Below, piece after piece: positions 38,052 through 49,850 of a stretch of 64,000 bases of DNA. Position 1 is the first letter of the stretch, and each line of letters starts with the position of its first letter. The DNA is taken from assembly GCF_000814905.1 (NCBI RefSeq), contig NZ_JXAG01000022.1, positions 1 to 64,000 on the forward strand, read 5' to 3'. The stretch comes from Enterobacter sp. Bisph1 (GTDB lineage Bacteria > Pseudomonadota > Gammaproteobacteria > Enterobacterales > Enterobacteriaceae). The notes under the pieces are model-generated. The model did no database searches and had not been told where the DNA came from. It saw only the letters and a program-made list of their open reading frames with translations. The position numbers were made by a program, and so were the translations under genes.

Positions 38052-40214
38052 TTACACACTTTCTAGCTTCGCGTAAGCCGCCACCAGCCATTTAATGCCC
38101 TGCCCCGGAAAAGCCACCTGCAAACGGCTGTGCTCACCGCTGCCTTCCATGTTTACCACCGTACCTTCACCAAATTTCGCATGACGCACGCGCTGACCCA
38201 GGGTAAACCCGGTATCGCTCTGCGCCACCGGCGTACCCATGCGCTGGTGGCTGACGGGGCGGCTAATACTGGCGCGCAGGCGCACCTCTTCAACGCACTC
38301 TTCCGGCAGCTCGCCGATAAAGCGCGACGGGCGATGATAGACCTCTTTGCCGTACAAGCGGCGCGTTTCCGCGTAGGTCAGAGTCAGTTTTTGCATCGCG
38401 CGGGTCACGCCGACGTAGGCTAAACGGCGCTCCTCTTCCAGCCGTCCGCCTTCGTCCAGCGACATCTGGCTCGGGAACATGCCCTCTTCCATACCGACAA
38501 TATAGACCTGCGGAAACTCCAGCCCTTTCGCCGAGTGCAGCGTCATCAGCTGTACCGCGTCCTGCCAGGTATCCGCCTGCCCTTCGCCCGCTTCCAGCGC
38601 GGCGTGAGAGAGAAATGCCTGCAGCGGCATCAAATCTTCATCTTCTTCGTTGTAGCTGAACTGGCGCGTGGCGGTGACCAGCTCTTCTAAGTTTTCGATA
38701 CGCGTCTGGCCCTTCTCGCCCTTCTCCTGCTCGTACATCATGCGCAGGCCGGAATCACTGATCACCCGATCCGTTTGCACATGCAGGGGCATATCCGCCG
38801 TCTCCTGCGCCAGCGCGTCAATCAGTTCAAGGAAACGTTGCAGGGCGCTTGCCGCGCGCCCCGCCAGCGCTTTTTCCTGCAGTAGCTCGCGCGTCGCCTG
38901 CCATAACGTCAACTGACGATCGCGGGCGGTTTGCCGCACCACGTCCAGCGTACGATCGCCGATACCGCGCGTCGGCGTATTCACCACGCGTTCATAGGCG
39001 GCATCATCGTTACGGTTGGCGATCAGGCGCAGATAGGAGAGCGCATCTTTAATTTCCTGACGCTCGAAGAAGCGCATACCGCCATAAATACGGTACGGCA
39101 TGCTGGCCTGCAGCAGCGCCTCTTCCAGCACGCGCGATTGGGCGTTGCTGCGATAGAGAATGGCGCACTGGGCGAGCTGCCCGCCGTTATCCTGCCAGGC
39201 TTTGATGCGATTGACGACATAACGCGCTTCATCCAGCTCGTTAAACGCGCAGTAGAGGGAAATCAGCTCGCCCTCGACGCCTTCGGTCCACAGCTTTTTA
39301 CCCAGACGACCATTGTTATTCTCAATCAGGGCGTTTGCCGCGCTGAGAATATTGCTGGTCGAACGGTAGTTCTGCTCAAGGCGGATGGTCTGCGCACCGG
39401 GGAAATCTTTCAGGAAACGCTGGATGTTTTCCACCTGCGCGCCGCGCCAGCCATAGATCGACTGGTCATCATCGCCGACGATCATCACTTTGCCGGTATC
39501 GCCCGCCAGCAGGCGGATCCACGCGTATTGAATGTTGTTGGTATCCTGGAATTCATCCACCAGGATATTGGTAAAGCGTTCGCGGTAGTGCTGCAAAATA
39601 TGTGGTTTGTTGAGCCACAGCTCATGGGCGCGCAGCAGCAGCTCGGCAAAATCCACCAGCCCGGCGCGATCGCAGGCCTCCTGATAGGCCTGGTAGACTT
39701 TCTGCCAGGTCTGCTCAACGGGGTTGCCGAAGCTCTGAATGTGATGCGGGCGGATGCCTTCATCTTTCTGGCCGTTGATGTACCACATCGCCTGACGCGG
39801 CGGCCACTGCTTTTCATCAAGGTTCATCGCTTTGATGAGGCGCTTGAGCAGACGCAGCTGGTCTTCGCTGTCGAGAATCTGGAAATCCTGCGGCAGGTTG
39901 GCATCCATATGGTGCGCGCGCAGCAAGCGGTGCGCCAGACCGTGGAAAGTCCCGACCCACATTCCGCCCTGCGAGGTTCCCATCAGTTGGCCGATACGGT
40001 GGCGCATTTCCGCCGCCGCTTTGTTGGTGAAGGTGACCGCCATAATCGAATAGGGCGAAGCATTCTCCACGGTCATCAGCCAGGCGATACGGTGTACCAG
40101 CACGCGTGTCTTACCGCTTCCCGCCCCTGCCAGCACCAGCATATTGCTGCGCTCGGCGGCTACGGCGTCGCGCTGTTTGTCATTGAGGCTGTCGAGCAGA
40201 TAAGAAACGTCCAT
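38052..40214 (-). CDS. uvrD: DNA helicase II UvrD
   Basis: UvrD is the SF1A 3'-5' helicase of nucleotide excision repair and methyl-directed mismatch repair; it also removes RecA filaments and backtracks RNA polymerase. Walker A AGAGSGKTRVL (about 28-38), DEFQDTNNIQYAW, GDDDQSIYGWRGA and VGVTRAMQKL are intact, and the C-terminal Tudor-like domain binds polymerase. The start at 40214 (MDVSYLLDSL) gives 720 residues as in E. coli. A LexA box lies 22 bp upstream. Confidence 0.97.
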   Translation of the reverse strand: MDVSYLLDSLNDKQRDAVAAERSNMLVLAGAGSGKTRVLVHRIAWLMTVENASPYSIMAVTFTNKAAAEMRHRIGQLMGTSQGGMWVGTFHGLAHRLLRAHHMDANLPQDFQILDSEDQLRLLKRLIKAMNLDEKQWPPRQAMWYINGQKDEGIRPHHIQSFGNPVEQTWQKVYQAYQEACDRAGLVDFAELLLRAHELWLNKPHILQHYRERFTNILVDEFQDTNNIQYAWIRLLAGDTGKVMIVGDDDQSIYGWRGAQVENIQRFLKDFPGAQTIRLEQNYRSTSNILSAANALIENNNGRLGKKLWTEGVEGELISLYCAFNELDEARYVVNRIKAWQDNGGQLAQCAILYRSNAQSRVLEEALLQASMPYRIYGGMRFFERQEIKDALSYLRLIANRNDDAAYERVVNTPTRGIGDRTLDVVRQTARDRQLTLWQATRELLQEKALAGRAASALQRFLELIDALAQETADMPLHVQTDRVISDSGLRMMYEQEKGEKGQTRIENLEELVTATRQFSYNEEDEDLMPLQAFLSHAALEAGEGQADTWQDAVQLMTLHSAKGLEFPQVYIVGMEEGMFPSQMSLDEGGRLEEERRLAYVGVTRAMQKLTLTYAETRRLYGKEVYHRPSRFIGELPEECVEEVRLRASISRPVSHQRMGTPVAQSDTGFTLGQRVRHAKFGEGTVVNMEGSGEHSRLQVAFPGQGIKWLVAAYAKLESV

Positions 40215-40235
40215 TGGCACCGCCGCGAAATATTA

Positions 40236-40251
40236 CTGTGAATTTATACAG
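40236..40251. promoter_or_regulatory. LexA (SOS) box of uvrD
   Basis: CTGTGAATTTATACAG matches CTGT-N8-ACAG and lies directly upstream of uvrD, as in E. coli. It predicts SOS induction of uvrD. Confidence 0.88.
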
Positions 40252-40263
40252 AACAGCTGGTGA

Positions 40264-40980
40264 TTATATCAGCGTAGTGAGGGATGCCAACCGCGAAATT
40301 TCAATGTGCGGCAGCAAGCGGCTGTCGCTGGCTTGTAGCAAATCTGCGCCTTCCGGCTTAATCCAGCATGCCTGCATACCGCAGCGAATCGCCCCGGCGA
40401 CATCGGTGGTCAGATCGTCGCCCACGTGCAGGATATCGTTTATCGCCACGCCCAGACGCTCAGCAGCCAGTTGATACATATCACCAAAAGGTTTTGAGCG
40501 GCCGTGCGGCCCGGCACGCAGTACGAACTGAAAATAGTTGCCAAGGCCAAACAGCTCCGGCTGCGCGTTACCGTTAGTGATCGCCACCAGCGGCCACTTT
40601 TTAGCCAGCTTTGCCAGCGTATCGTGCGTTTCTTCGGGCACATCAATACGGCTGCGCCATTTGGCAAAGTTAACCATCGATGCATTAGCGCCTTCGGCGG
40701 CTTCTTCTGCCGTTAACCCGGCGTTGAGCATCGCGTGTTCCACCGCGCGTCGGCGCCATTCGGTCACATCGTGGTAAATATCCGGCTCGGTTTCCCGCAG
40801 CGACTGACGTAAACGCTGGAACTCTTTGTTTTCCAGCGAGCTTAACGCCGGGTGATAACGCTGCACAAACGCCAGCGCTTCCTGCTCTGTCCGCTGGATA
40901 ACCATCCGGTTGTCATAAAGGGTGTCGTCCAGGTCGAAGGTGAGTGCAGCAATGTGACCCAATGGGCGGTAAAAACGCAT
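40264..40980 (-). CDS. yigB: FMN phosphatase YigB (HAD family)
   Basis: YigB dephosphorylates FMN to riboflavin and a range of phosphorylated metabolites. It also affects persister formation in E. coli. HAD motif I is [12 protein letters not shown] (near residue 14), motif [12 protein letters not shown], and the metal-binding motif [13 protein letters not shown]. Length 238 equals E. coli. Its start overlaps the last base of xerC, so it is part of the dapF-yigA-xerC-yigB operon. Confidence 0.94.
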   Translation of the reverse strand: MRFYRPLGHIAALTFDLDDTLYDNRMVIQRTEQEALAFVQRYHPALSSLENKEFQRLRQSLRETEPDIYHDVTEWRRRAVEHAMLNAGLTAEEAAEGANASMVNFAKWRSRIDVPEETHDTLAKLAKKWPLVAITNGNAQPELFGLGNYFQFVLRAGPHGRSKPFGDMYQLAAERLGVAINDILHVGDDLTTDVAGAIRCGMQACWIKPEGADLLQASDSRLLPHIEISRLASLTTLI

Positions 40981-41882
40981 TATTTCCCCCGTTTGGCGCG
41001 CGGGTGCGCCGCATCGTAAACCGAAGCAAGATGTTGAAAATCAAGATGGGTATAAATCTGGGTAGTCGATAAATTGGCATGGCCGAGCAGCTCCTGCACA
41101 CCGCGCAGATCGCCGCTCGACTCCAGCAAATGGGTCGCAAACGAGTGGCGCAGTTTATGCGGATGCACATGACTGTTCAGGCCCTGTTTGATACCCCATT
41201 CAGCGAAGCGCTTTTGTACGTTGCGCGCCGAGATACGTTTGCCAAGCTTCGACAAAAACAGCGCATTCTCTTCCGCACCGAACAGCCCACGCAGATCCAG
41301 CCAGTGCTCAATCCACGCAACCGCGTTGCTGCCTATTGGCAAACGACGCTCTTTGCTGCCTTTGCCCACCACCCACACTTCAGCGCTTTCCAGATCCAGA
41401 TGGTTGATATCCAGATTCACCAGTTCTGACAAACGCAGGCCCGCGCCATACATCACTTCCAGCATCGCGCGATCGCGCACGGCCAGCGGATCGTTAAGAT
41501 CGATATCCAGCAGGCGGCTCATATCATCAACATCGATATTTTTTGGCAGATGACGGGCCGCTTTAGGGGAAGAGATGCCTTTTGCCGGATTGGCGGCCAG
41601 CTCACCCTGACCTATCATCCAGTCAAAGAAACTGCGCAGCGCAGACAGCCGCAGCGCCAGGCTTGAGGCACCAAGCCCGTGGCGTCGGCTACGCGTGGCA
41701 ATGGCGCGTACCATTGCAGCATCACATTGTTGCCAGCTTTTCAGACCGAGTTCGGCGGTTAAAGCAATAATGGCATCAAGCTGACGCTGATAGTTTAAAA
41801 CGGTGATAGGGCTGAGCTGACGTTCTACGCTGAGGTAGCGCAGAAAACGCGTCACGTGTGATAACAGTGGGGAATCATTCAT
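40980..41882 (-). CDS. xerC: Tyrosine recombinase XerC
   Basis: XerC with XerD resolves chromosome dimers at dif and plasmid multimers at cer-like sites. The catalytic residues of the family are visible: Arg in [14 protein letters not shown], Lys in [12 protein letters not shown], His and Arg in [12 protein letters not shown], His in [10 protein letters not shown] and the nucleophile Tyr in IYTHLDFQ. Length is 300 against 298 in E. coli. It overlaps yigA by 4 bp and yigB by 1 bp. Confidence 0.96.
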   Translation of the reverse strand: MNDSPLLSHVTRFLRYLSVERQLSPITVLNYQRQLDAIIALTAELGLKSWQQCDAAMVRAIATRSRRHGLGASSLALRLSALRSFFDWMIGQGELAANPAKGISSPKAARHLPKNIDVDDMSRLLDIDLNDPLAVRDRAMLEVMYGAGLRLSELVNLDINHLDLESAEVWVVGKGSKERRLPIGSNAVAWIEHWLDLRGLFGAEENALFLSKLGKRISARNVQKRFAEWGIKQGLNSHVHPHKLRHSFATHLLESSGDLRGVQELLGHANLSTTQIYTHLDFQHLASVYDAAHPRAKRGK

Positions 41883-42586
41883 AGGCGTTGGATCCAGCGC
41901 TCCAGCAGATCCGGCAGTAACTGCGCGATCGCTTCCAGCAACTGGGTGCCTTGTCCCTGCTGATAATGGTGAATATCGCGGCTGCTGAATAACACGACGC
42001 CGAGATCGCCATCCTCCCCCATCATCGACAGCGCGACGGAACCAATCGCTTTCGCCTCCGGCAGCAGCAGCAGCAGTTCCGGCCCGTTTAACGGCCCAAG
42101 ATAGTGATGTCGCTGGCCAAGGCGCTGAATACGCAGCGGCTCAAAAGCCTGCCGGGAGAGCGTAAGATGAGTAAATTTCGACGGTGCGCCAAGACGCCAA
42201 CGATCGGGGAACAGACGAATAGTCGCGCCTGCCAGCCCTAAATCGCGCGCCCAGCGATGGAAGCGGTTGAGCAACTCATCAAGGCTCGGCGCGGATGCCA
42301 GCCGCCCTTGCAGACGCAACAAGCCATAGAACAGACCTTCATTGGCGCTGGCCTGTTCCATCAATAGCGTCATGTTCTCTTCCAACACGTTGATATGGTT
42401 GCGCGAACGCGCCATGTGCCATTCCACCAGCGAAACCGTTTCGCGCACCGCATGCGGCACACGCATCTGTTCCACCAGCCGTGCATTGCGGATAAAGAAA
42501 TCAGGGTTACGCAGCAGATACTCAACGACTTCGCGGTCATCCAGTTCCGTAAACGTCTCCTGTAATTCTTCCCCTGGCTGTTTCAT
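41879..42586 (-). CDS. yigA: DUF484 family protein YigA
   Basis: YigA is a 235-residue DUF484 protein whose C-terminal part resembles a GAF domain; its function is unknown. It always sits between dapF and xerC in enterobacteria. The start at 42586 ([15 protein letters not shown]) matches E. coli in length; the frame is open further up inside dapF. It overlaps dapF by 4 bp and xerC by 4 bp. Confidence 0.9.
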   Translation of the reverse strand: MKQPGEELQETFTELDDREVVEYLLRNPDFFIRNARLVEQMRVPHAVRETVSLVEWHMARSRNHINVLEENMTLLMEQASANEGLFYGLLRLQGRLASAPSLDELLNRFHRWARDLGLAGATIRLFPDRWRLGAPSKFTHLTLSRQAFEPLRIQRLGQRHHYLGPLNGPELLLLLPEAKAIGSVALSMMGEDGDLGVVLFSSRDIHHYQQGQGTQLLEAIAQLLPDLLERWIQRL

Positions 42587-43407
42587 AACTGAATAAATCC
42601 GTCGTAGACATGTGCCGCCGGGCCAGTCATATAGAGCGGTTGGCCCGGTCCTTTCCATGCGATATCAAGCCGACCGCCTGGTAATTCCACACGAACATTT
42701 TCTGCCAGCAAGCCCTGCTGGATGCCGACAGCCACCGCCGCACAGGCTCCACTACCGCAGGCGCGGGTTTCGCCCGCGCCGCGTTCATAGACGCGCAGGC
42801 GAATGTGCTCCGGCTTCACGATCTGCATAAAACCGATATTCGCCCGTTCCGGGAATCTTTCGTGGCTTTCCATTAACGGGCCCAGCGTGTCGACTGGCGC
42901 GGTCGTGACGTCATCGACCTGGATTACGCAGTGCGGGTTGCCCATTGAGACAACGCCGCATAATACGGTTTGCTCCGCCACTCGCATGATATAAGTCTTT
43001 TCCGCTTTGTTTGCGCGAAACGGCACCTGCGAGGGTTCAAAGTTCGGCTCGCCCATATTCACGCGCACCAACTCATCTTCCGTTACGCTTAATACCATAC
43101 GTCCGTTGGCGGTACTGACGCGGATATCACGTTTATTGGTTAGCCCTTTCAGGCGAACAAAACGGGCGAAGCAGCGCGCACCATTACCGCACTGCGATAC
43201 TTCGCTGCCATCGGCGTTGAAAATCCGATAGTGAAAATCCAGTTCAGGATCGTAAGGCGGTTCGACCACCAGCAGCTGATCGAATCCAACGCCAAGATGA
43301 CGATCCGCCAGACGACGGATCAGCTCCGGGGAAAAAAAGACATTCTGCGTTACCGCGTCGACGACCATAAAATCGTTGCCAAGGCCATGCATCTTTGAGA
43401 ACTGCAT
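42583..43407 (-). CDS. dapF: Diaminopimelate epimerase DapF
   Basis: DapF converts LL- to meso-diaminopimelate, used in lysine synthesis and peptidoglycan. It is a cofactor-free epimerase with two active-site cysteines, in [12 protein letters not shown] and [10 protein letters not shown]. The second of two adjacent ATG codons (43407) gives 274 residues as in E. coli. It follows lptM by 36 bp and is translationally coupled to yigA. Confidence 0.96.
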   Translation of the reverse strand: MQFSKMHGLGNDFMVVDAVTQNVFFSPELIRRLADRHLGVGFDQLLVVEPPYDPELDFHYRIFNADGSEVSQCGNGARCFARFVRLKGLTNKRDIRVSTANGRMVLSVTEDELVRVNMGEPNFEPSQVPFRANKAEKTYIMRVAEQTVLCGVVSMGNPHCVIQVDDVTTAPVDTLGPLMESHERFPERANIGFMQIVKPEHIRLRVYERGAGETRACGSGACAAVAVGIQQGLLAENVRVELPGGRLDIAWKGPGQPLYMTGPAAHVYDGFIQL

Positions 43408-43443
43408 CATCTACTCCATTTGCGCGGATACAGAACGCTAACC

Positions 43444-43647
43444 TCAGTTATTCACCTGGCTCGGCGAGCCGTCATTACCACGATCGTTTTTATTCGGCGT
43501 AGTCGGCTGAATGGTGCTGTTTTGCGGTTTAGTGGGCGGCGGCGCGTTTTTGTCTGCGGGCGGGAAATAGAGTGGACCTTTCAGACCACAACCCGTCAGG
43601 CTAAACAGCGTTAGCAGTACGGCCAGCGTGCGAAAAACATCTTTCAT
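43444..43647 (-). CDS. lptM: LPS-assembly lipoprotein LptM (YifL)
   Basis: LptM is a small outer-membrane lipoprotein that binds the LptD/LptE translocon and promotes its oxidative maturation. The 67-residue precursor has a lipoprotein signal peptide with lipobox LTGC (cysteine near residue 20), followed by the conserved GLKGPLYFPP and a low-complexity proline/asparagine tail. It heads the lptM-dapF-yigA-xerC-yigB group and is divergent from cyaY. Confidence 0.9.
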   Translation of the reverse strand: MKDVFRTLAVLLTLFSLTGCGLKGPLYFPPADKNAPPPTKPQNSTIQPTTPNKNDRGNDGSPSQVNN

Positions 43648-43784
43648 TATAAGTTGCCTGTAAGTTCGTTCTTTCTGCTTTCTATCATCGCAGGAGAAGA
43701 CACAAAAGCAAGAGTTTGCGCGTTTCGGGCATCGGGAAATGTTTCGCGTTATACTGCTGCCATCATAAAAAACGGGAAAAGAGA

Positions 43785-44105
43785 ATGAACGACAGTGAAT
43801 TTCATCGCCTTGCCGACGGCCTGTGGCTGACCATTGAAGAACGCCTGGATGACTGGGATGGCGACAGCGATATCGACTGCGAGATCAACGGCGGCGTGTT
43901 AACCATTAGCTTTGAAAACGGCAGTAAAATCATCATTAACCGCCAGGAGCCGCTGCACCAGGTGTGGCTGGCAACGAAACAAGGCGGCTACCACTTTGAT
44001 CTGAGAGACGACGAATGGGTTTGCGATCGCAGCGGCGAAACCTTCTGGGATTTGCTGGAACAAGCGGCAAGCCAGCAGGCGGGAGAAAGCGTCACTTTCC
44101 GCTGA
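43785..44105 (+). CDS. cyaY: Frataxin homologue CyaY
   Basis: CyaY is the bacterial frataxin. It binds iron and the desulfurase IscS and tunes iron-sulfur cluster assembly. The N-terminal acidic helix ([23 protein letters not shown], interrupted here only for length) and the sheet residues in [18 protein letters not shown] are typical. The start at 43785 ([11 protein letters not shown]) gives 106 residues as in E. coli. It converges with cyaA. Confidence 0.95.
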   Translation: MNDSEFHRLADGLWLTIEERLDDWDGDSDIDCEINGGVLTISFENGSKIIINRQEPLHQVWLATKQGGYHFDLRDDEWVCDRSGETFWDLLEQAASQQAGESVTFR

Positions 44106-44111
44106 GCTCAA

Positions 44112-44133
44112 TTGCCCGGCGCTGTCCGGGCAA
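44112..44133. terminator. Hairpin between cyaY and cyaA
   Basis: TTGCCCGG (44112-44119) and CCGGGCAA (44126-44133) form an 8-bp stem in the 33-bp gap between convergent genes. T runs are poor on both sides, so two-way termination is likely but not strong. Confidence 0.6.
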
Positions 44134-44138
44134 ATCAT

Positions 44139-46682
44139 TTAGGAGAAGTACTGCTGCAACAGCGGCGCATCGTTATCCTGATTGGCCGGCGTCGCGGTAC
44201 TGATCGTCTGATTACGGAACGGTATCACCTGCGTGCGCCCGTCGACGTTAACAATCTGGTAGAACTGCGGCAGGTTGAAGTTGATAAAGCTGGAGCCGTA
44301 AGTGAAGCGATCGTGCGAGGAAGAGTAGAAACGGCTCACGTCGCGTACCAGCTCCTCTTTGCTGCCTTCACAATGATGATAAACTTCCGCACGGTTGCTC
44401 TCATCCAGAATATAGATGTTAAAGCCCTCTTCGCCGGCCTCTTCAAAGAAGAACTGGATTATCCCTTCACTGGCAAAGCCATCCACCACCGCCGGTAATT
44501 CGACATGATTGGTTTCCACCTGCACCGAAAGGCCGTGCAGCTTGTTGTGGGAGATCGCACCGTAAAACTCAATCGCATTTTCCAGCTTCTGCACGGAAAC
44601 ATTCAGGCGTTCAAAGAACAGACCCCAGGTCTGACCGGCAACGCGTAAGGCTTTGAAACGTCCGGTATCCTGGCGAGTGCTGGAGAGTCGCAGCTCAATG
44701 CATTCCGACACCAGCTGTTGCACACGGGTGCGGATAAGTCCGCGTAAATGCTGGCTGTAACAGAACACTTCCACACTATCCGGCGGCGCGGCATCCTGAT
44801 GCATTTTACCCAGAATGGTTTTCAGCGCTTCGATCATCGCCTGCTCGCCGTTGAAATGCAGGGTACGCACTTCATTCCACGAGTTGCGATAAAGCAGATC
44901 GACGCTGCCCACCAGGCAATTTTGCTGTTCGCCAAAGCTAAAGACGTCAAGCTTGCGGAAATCAAAGTGTACAACCTGGTTACGAAACGCCGCTGTAGGG
45001 TCATATTCCAGGTTAACGATGATAGCCAGATGACGAATTTCGCAAGGGCTGTAGAGCGCTTTCGCCGTCGGCGCAGGCAGCCGCAGCGGGAAGTGGTGCG
45101 AAACATCTGCCACCATCTCCTGCAGCTTCGGCAAATCAACGATGCCATTGCCTTTAATAAACAGATGCGTGCGTGAGGTCAGCAGACCGTTAAACCATGC
45201 CCAGGCCACCAGCTTATTCAGGTAGCGGTTATATTCCAGCGGCTGATGGCTGACGATCGAATCCATGTTGGGCGCGCGATTATAGAGGTACCAACCGGTA
45301 CGGTTGGCACGGCCCGGCGGCACATGGATAAAGGTTAAATTCGGTTCGGAAAGATCCGGCGAAATCTGCGGGTTGACCAGCGTGACTTTACCCGGCAGGG
45401 CTTCAAACGCCGCGTACAGTTTACGGGTCAATACGCCGATATCCTGCGGGCTGGCGGAAACGCTTAAGTTGTTACGCCGCGCAAAGCGAATCAGGTTGCG
45501 GTAGCTCTGCATCATCGCATCAAGCAGTTCGTTGTGCGCTTCGCGTACCTGATCGATTTTCCAGTTGGCGCGGTTATCCAGCATTGCCAGGCGGGCTTCA
45601 TCCCAGCCCCACTCTTTCACCAGCTGCGAAATCACTTCCCGACGCCAGCCAACGCACGCGCGCTCACGACTCAATTTTTCGCACACTTTCAAATAGAAAC
45701 AGCGGCGAACCAGGTCGAGACGCGTGGTGTCTTCAATCGCCACCAGATACGCCGTGACCCGTTCCAGCATCATGCAGTAGTGATCGAGACCAAAGGAGAC
45801 AATCTCGCCATCATGCAGGCGCTGTTTAATATCTTTCGCCAACAGACGGGTGTTGGGATACTCCCAGGAATAGGCTTCCAGCAGCAGCGTTTTCAACACG
45901 GCTTTATAAGGCGAATCGATGCTTTTATAGAGCTGCCACAGGCTGGCACCAAAATACTCTTCCGCCGGCAGGGAGCTTAAGCCGCCCAGATCGAGCCATT
46001 CGTTTGGCGTCAACACGCCCTGCGCATAGAGCGACATAACGTAATCGTCGTAATGCTCTTCTTCTTCTCCCGGCACCATATTCCACAGAATACGCTTACC
46101 GGCGAGGCGCACAGCGGTACGGTAAAATTCGTCCAGCAACAGGATATGCTGCGTAGAACCGCAATCCTCACTGCCGAGGTTGCCGCTTTCATTGTGGCGG
46201 AAGCGGTTTTCATCCACCAGGAAGAAGCTCACTTCCACGCCGAGGGAAGCCGCCCAGCTCTCAAGCAGGCTGCATTTACGCTGCAGCAGCTGACGCTCTT
46301 CATTATCCAGCCAGGATTGATGGCAGACCCAAATATCCAGATCCGAAGAGCAGCTTTGCCCAACGGAGGAGGTGCTGCCCATTGAATAGACACCGGTGAT
46401 CGGCAGTTCGCCTTTCGGCGAGATCTGCGGCGGCATACCGCGCTGCAGCTCAAGCTCGTTCAGGAAGTGAAGTTGGTTTTCATCAGGCGTGTAAAAGCAA
46501 ATGCCCTGGGGAACGTTACCTTCAAGGTAGCCCGGCATCAGCGGATGATGGTAATGCAGTAATGTCGGCAGCAGACTGTATACCTGCTGAAAAGCAGGTC
46601 CCATGGCAGCAAGCGCGCGATCCACACGCAGTTGATTGATGGCATCCAGTCTCTGTTTCAGAGTCTCAATATAGAGGTACAA
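44139..46682 (-). CDS. cyaA: Class I adenylate cyclase CyaA
   Basis: CyaA makes cyclic AMP for CRP and is activated by phosphorylated EIIA-Glc when glucose is scarce. The catalytic nucleotidyltransferase motif is in [18 protein letters not shown] (near residue 103). The C-terminal half is the regulatory, glucose-sensing part. Length is 847 against 848 in E. coli. The start codon is TTG (46682-46680), as in E. coli, which keeps translation low. A CRP site upstream (46778-46793) provides feedback repression. Confidence 0.96.
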   Translation of the reverse strand: MYLYIETLKQRLDAINQLRVDRALAAMGPAFQQVYSLLPTLLHYHHPLMPGYLEGNVPQGICFYTPDENQLHFLNELELQRGMPPQISPKGELPITGVYSMGSTSSVGQSCSSDLDIWVCHQSWLDNEERQLLQRKCSLLESWAASLGVEVSFFLVDENRFRHNESGNLGSEDCGSTQHILLLDEFYRTAVRLAGKRILWNMVPGEEEEHYDDYVMSLYAQGVLTPNEWLDLGGLSSLPAEEYFGASLWQLYKSIDSPYKAVLKTLLLEAYSWEYPNTRLLAKDIKQRLHDGEIVSFGLDHYCMMLERVTAYLVAIEDTTRLDLVRRCFYLKVCEKLSRERACVGWRREVISQLVKEWGWDEARLAMLDNRANWKIDQVREAHNELLDAMMQSYRNLIRFARRNNLSVSASPQDIGVLTRKLYAAFEALPGKVTLVNPQISPDLSEPNLTFIHVPPGRANRTGWYLYNRAPNMDSIVSHQPLEYNRYLNKLVAWAWFNGLLTSRTHLFIKGNGIVDLPKLQEMVADVSHHFPLRLPAPTAKALYSPCEIRHLAIIVNLEYDPTAAFRNQVVHFDFRKLDVFSFGEQQNCLVGSVDLLYRNSWNEVRTLHFNGEQAMIEALKTILGKMHQDAAPPDSVEVFCYSQHLRGLIRTRVQQLVSECIELRLSSTRQDTGRFKALRVAGQTWGLFFERLNVSVQKLENAIEFYGAISHNKLHGLSVQVETNHVELPAVVDGFASEGIIQFFFEEAGEEGFNIYILDESNRAEVYHHCEGSKEELVRDVSRFYSSSHDRFTYGSSFINFNLPQFYQIVNVDGRTQVIPFRNQTISTATPANQDNDAPLLQQYFS

Positions 46683-46777
46683 GACATATCGCCTGATGTT
46701 TACAGAAAATTCACAATAACCGTCACCTTTTTTCCGCCCTTATCTTTATAGGGAAGCGACGAAAAAATGGTCTAAAA

Positions 46778-46793
46778 CGTGATCAATTTAACA
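46778..46793. promoter_or_regulatory. CRP site in the cyaA promoter region
   Basis: CGTGA-N6-TAACA (on the minus strand TGTTA-N6-TCACG) lies about 100 bp upstream of the cyaA start. It corresponds to the E. coli site through which CRP-cAMP represses cyaA. The rest of the 311-bp gap between cyaA and hemC should hold the cyaA and hemC promoters; I could not place them with confidence. Confidence 0.7.
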
Positions 46794-46993
46794 CCTTGCA
46801 CATTGACCGTAAAGAAAGATGCGCTACAAACCAGTGTAGCATTAAACGTTCGCTGTAAATTCCGAATTACGGTTCTGCTATGCCTTCATTGCAGAGGTGT
46901 CGCCTCCTCATGTCCGCGCAAACCACCGCGAGCACTGACACCCCAAAGCAACAATGTTAGGATGGTCAACGGACGATAAGGACGGTAACAAGC

Positions 46994-47935
46994 ATGTTAG
47001 ACAATGTTTTAAGAATTGCCACACGGCAAAGCCCTCTTGCGCTCTGGCAGGCACACTACGTTAAGCAACACCTCGAGGCGAACCACCCAGGGCTTGCGGT
47101 TGAACTGGTGCCAATGGTCACGCGCGGAGATGTGATTCTCGATACGCCGCTGGCGAAAGTGGGCGGTAAAGGCCTGTTTGTCAAAGAGCTCGAGCTGGCG
47201 CTGCTTGAAAACCGTGCCGATATCGCCGTGCATTCAATGAAGGATGTGCCGGTCGATTTCCCCGACGGGCTTGGCCTGGTGACCATCTGCGAGCGCGAAG
47301 ATCCGCGTGACGCGTTTGTCTCAAATCACTACAACTCGCTGGATGACCTGCCCGCTGGCAGCATTGTCGGCACCTCCAGTCTGCGCCGTCAGTGCCAGTT
47401 AGCCGAGCAGCGCCCGGATCTGGTTATTCGATCCCTGCGCGGCAATGTCGGTACGCGCCTGAGCAAGCTTGATAACGGCGATTATGACGCGATTATTCTC
47501 GCTGTCGCCGGACTCAATCGCCTTGGGCTGGGTTCCCGCATACGCGCCGCGCTAGCGCCGGAAATTTCACTGCCTGCGGTCGGTCAGGGCGCGGTGGGTA
47601 TCGAGTGTCGTCTGGACGATACGCGCACGCGCGCGCTTCTCGCACCGCTGAATCACGACAGCACCGCCGTTCGCGTCAAAGCGGAACGCGCTATGAATAC
47701 GCGCCTCGAAGGCGGCTGTCAGGTGCCGATTGGCAGCTATGCTGAATTGATTGAGGGTGAAATCTGGCTTCGTGGCCTGGTTGGCGCACCGGACGGATCC
47801 ATAATGGTGCGAGGCGAGCGTCGCGGTCCCCTGGAAGAAGCCGAGCAGCTAGGCATCTCGCTGGCGGAAGAGTTACTGGACAATGGCGCACGCGCTATTT
47901 TGGCTGAAGTTTATAACGGAGACGCCCCTGCATGA
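46994..47935 (+). CDS. hemC: Porphobilinogen deaminase (hydroxymethylbilane synthase)
   Basis: HemC joins four porphobilinogens into hydroxymethylbilane in heme and siroheme synthesis. The cysteine that carries the dipyrromethane cofactor lies in [17 protein letters not shown] (near 242). Catalytic-site segments [22 protein letters not shown] and SSLRRQCQL are intact. Length is 313 as in E. coli. It heads the hemCDXY operon and is divergent from cyaA; hemD overlaps its end by 4 bp. Confidence 0.97.
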   Translation: MLDNVLRIATRQSPLALWQAHYVKQHLEANHPGLAVELVPMVTRGDVILDTPLAKVGGKGLFVKELELALLENRADIAVHSMKDVPVDFPDGLGLVTICEREDPRDAFVSNHYNSLDDLPAGSIVGTSSLRRQCQLAEQRPDLVIRSLRGNVGTRLSKLDNGDYDAIILAVAGLNRLGLGSRIRAALAPEISLPAVGQGAVGIECRLDDTRTRALLAPLNHDSTAVRVKAERAMNTRLEGGCQVPIGSYAELIEGEIWLRGLVGAPDGSIMVRGERRGPLEEAEQLGISLAEELLDNGARAILAEVYNGDAPA

Positions 47936-48672
47936 GTATCCTGGTTACCCGCCCCTCCCCGGCGGGGGAAGAATTAGTACGCCGACTGCGTACGCTAGGG
48001 CTGGTAGCCTGGAACTTTCCATTGATCGAATTTACGCCGGGACGCGAACTGGGCTTGCTGCCCGCGCACCTCGCCGCGTTAACCGCAGACGATATGGTGT
48101 TTGTACTGTCGCAGCATGCCGTCTCTTTTGCCCATGCGTACCTGCAACAAAGAGCACTGCACTTTCCGGTCGAACCCCATTATTTCGCGATTGGGCGCAC
48201 GACCGCGCTGGCGTTGCATACCGTAAGCGGTATTGATGTACGCTACCCCTTCGATCGGGAAGTCAGCGAAATGTTGCTACAATTACCTGAATTACAAAGT
48301 GTTCAGGGCAAGCATGCACTAATCTTACGCGGGAACGGTGGGCGCGAATTGCTGGCGGAAACGCTGACGGCGCGCGGCGCTATCGTTGAGTTTTGCGAAT
48401 GCTATCAACGCAGCGCAAAACAGTATGACGGCGCAGAAGAGGCGATGCGCTGGCATACTCGCGGCGTAACAACGCTGGTGGTCACCAGCGGCGAAATGTT
48501 GCAGCAACTCTATTCACTTATTCCTCCCTGGTATCGGGAAAATTGGTTACTTCGCTGCCGCCTGGTGGTGGTCAGCGAACGCCTGGCGCACCTCGCCCGG
48601 GATTTGGGCTGGCAGGACATTCAGGTCGCTGACAATGCCGACAACGATGCGCTGCTTCGCGCATTACAATAA
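47932..48672 (+). CDS. hemD: Uroporphyrinogen-III synthase
   Basis: HemD cyclises hydroxymethylbilane to uroporphyrinogen III with inversion of ring D. The protein has 246 residues and two alternating alpha/beta domains. The N-terminus [20 protein letters not shown] and the segment [16 protein letters not shown] are family-typical; HemD sequences are poorly conserved in general. The ATG overlaps the hemC stop (ATGA). Confidence 0.95.
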   Translation: MSILVTRPSPAGEELVRRLRTLGLVAWNFPLIEFTPGRELGLLPAHLAALTADDMVFVLSQHAVSFAHAYLQQRALHFPVEPHYFAIGRTTALALHTVSGIDVRYPFDREVSEMLLQLPELQSVQGKHALILRGNGGRELLAETLTARGAIVEFCECYQRSAKQYDGAEEAMRWHTRGVTTLVVTSGEMLQQLYSLIPPWYRENWLLRCRLVVVSERLAHLARDLGWQDIQVADNADNDALLRALQ

Positions 48673-48693
48673 CTCTCATAATGGGAAGCCATA

Positions 48694-49848
48694 ATGACGG
48701 AACAACAACACTCCTCCGCCGAGGTTACAGAAACCAATGCGGCTGACGGCGCAACGCCGCCGCCGGAGAAAGTAGAGAAGAACGCACGCGCGTACAAAAC
48801 CAGCCTTGCTCTTAGCGCGATCGCCATCGCGATAGCACTGGCCTCCGGCGTCGGGCTTTATGGCTGGATGAAACAACAGACGGTAACGTTGCATTCCAAT
48901 GATAACGAACTCGCCGATCAGATAATTGCCCTGCAGCAATCGCAGGATAAGCAGCGCACTGCGCTTGAAGGCGTCCTCAAACAGCAGAGTAGCGATTTAG
49001 CTGCGGCTAAACACCAGAACGAGGTGCTGGCGAAGCAACTCGAGGAAGTGCAGCAGAAAGTAGCGACCATTTCCGGTTCTGACGCCAAAACCTGGCAGCT
49101 GGCGCAGGCGGATTTCCTGGTGAAACTGGCCGGGCGCAAACTGTGGAGCGATCAGGATGCCACCACGGCGGCGGCATTGCTGAAAAGCGCCGATGCAAGC
49201 CTGGCAGATATGAACGATCCCAGCCTGATTACCGCCCGCCGCGCCATTACGGAAGATATTGCCAGCCTGGCGGCCATTAGCCAGGTGGATTATGACGGCA
49301 CGATCCTGAAACTGAATCAGCTCTCTAACCAGATAGATAATTTGCCACTGGCGGACAATAACGATGATGATTCGCCGATGGATACCGATAGCGGCGAGCT
49401 TTCCAGCTCTCTTAGCGAATGGCGGGTAAACCTGCAAAAAAGCTGGCAGAACTTTATGGACAGCTTTATTACCATTCGCCGCCGGGATGACACTGCCGTG
49501 CCGCTGCTCGCGCCGAATCAAGATATCTATTTGCGTGAAAATATCCGCTCGCGCCTGCTGGTTGCCGCACAGGCTGTGCCGCGCCATCAGGAAGAGACCT
49601 ATAAGCAAGCGCTGGATAATGTTTCAACCTGGGTACGGGCTTACTACGATGCCGATGACGCCGCTACCAAAGCGTTTCTTGAAGAAGTGGATAAGCTGAG
49701 CCAGCAAACTATCGCCATGGATCTGCCGGAATCACTGCAAAGCCAGCCGATTCTGGAAAAACTGATGCAAACACGCGTACGCAATTTGATGGCGCAGCCC
49801 ACCGTCGCGGCTGAGCCGGCCGCCGCCAACGCAGCACAAGGAGAGTAA
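48694..49848 (+). CDS. hemX: HemX, membrane protein of the uroporphyrinogen operon
   Basis: HemX lies in the hem operon of enterobacteria, but its role is unclear; older annotation as a uroporphyrinogen methyltransferase is not supported by its sequence. A cytoplasmic N-terminal tail of about 35 residues is followed by one membrane helix ([21 protein letters not shown]), a coiled coil (about 65-125) and a large periplasmic helical domain. Length is 384. It is 21 bp after hemD and 2 bp before hemY. Confidence 0.92.
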   Translation: MTEQQHSSAEVTETNAADGATPPPEKVEKNARAYKTSLALSAIAIAIALASGVGLYGWMKQQTVTLHSNDNELADQIIALQQSQDKQRTALEGVLKQQSSDLAAAKHQNEVLAKQLEEVQQKVATISGSDAKTWQLAQADFLVKLAGRKLWSDQDATTAAALLKSADASLADMNDPSLITARRAITEDIASLAAISQVDYDGTILKLNQLSNQIDNLPLADNNDDDSPMDTDSGELSSSLSEWRVNLQKSWQNFMDSFITIRRRDDTAVPLLAPNQDIYLRENIRSRLLVAAQAVPRHQEETYKQALDNVSTWVRAYYDADDAATKAFLEEVDKLSQQTIAMDLPESLQSQPILEKLMQTRVRNLMAQPTVAAEPAAANAAQGE

Positions 49849-49850
49849 CC

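Noticed and set aside
38931-40241. 436-codon open frame on the plus strand opposite uvrD
   Set aside because: It lies wholly antisense to a clear UvrD, has no ribosome site worth noting and no recognisable domain. Long antisense frames are common in GC-rich codon use.
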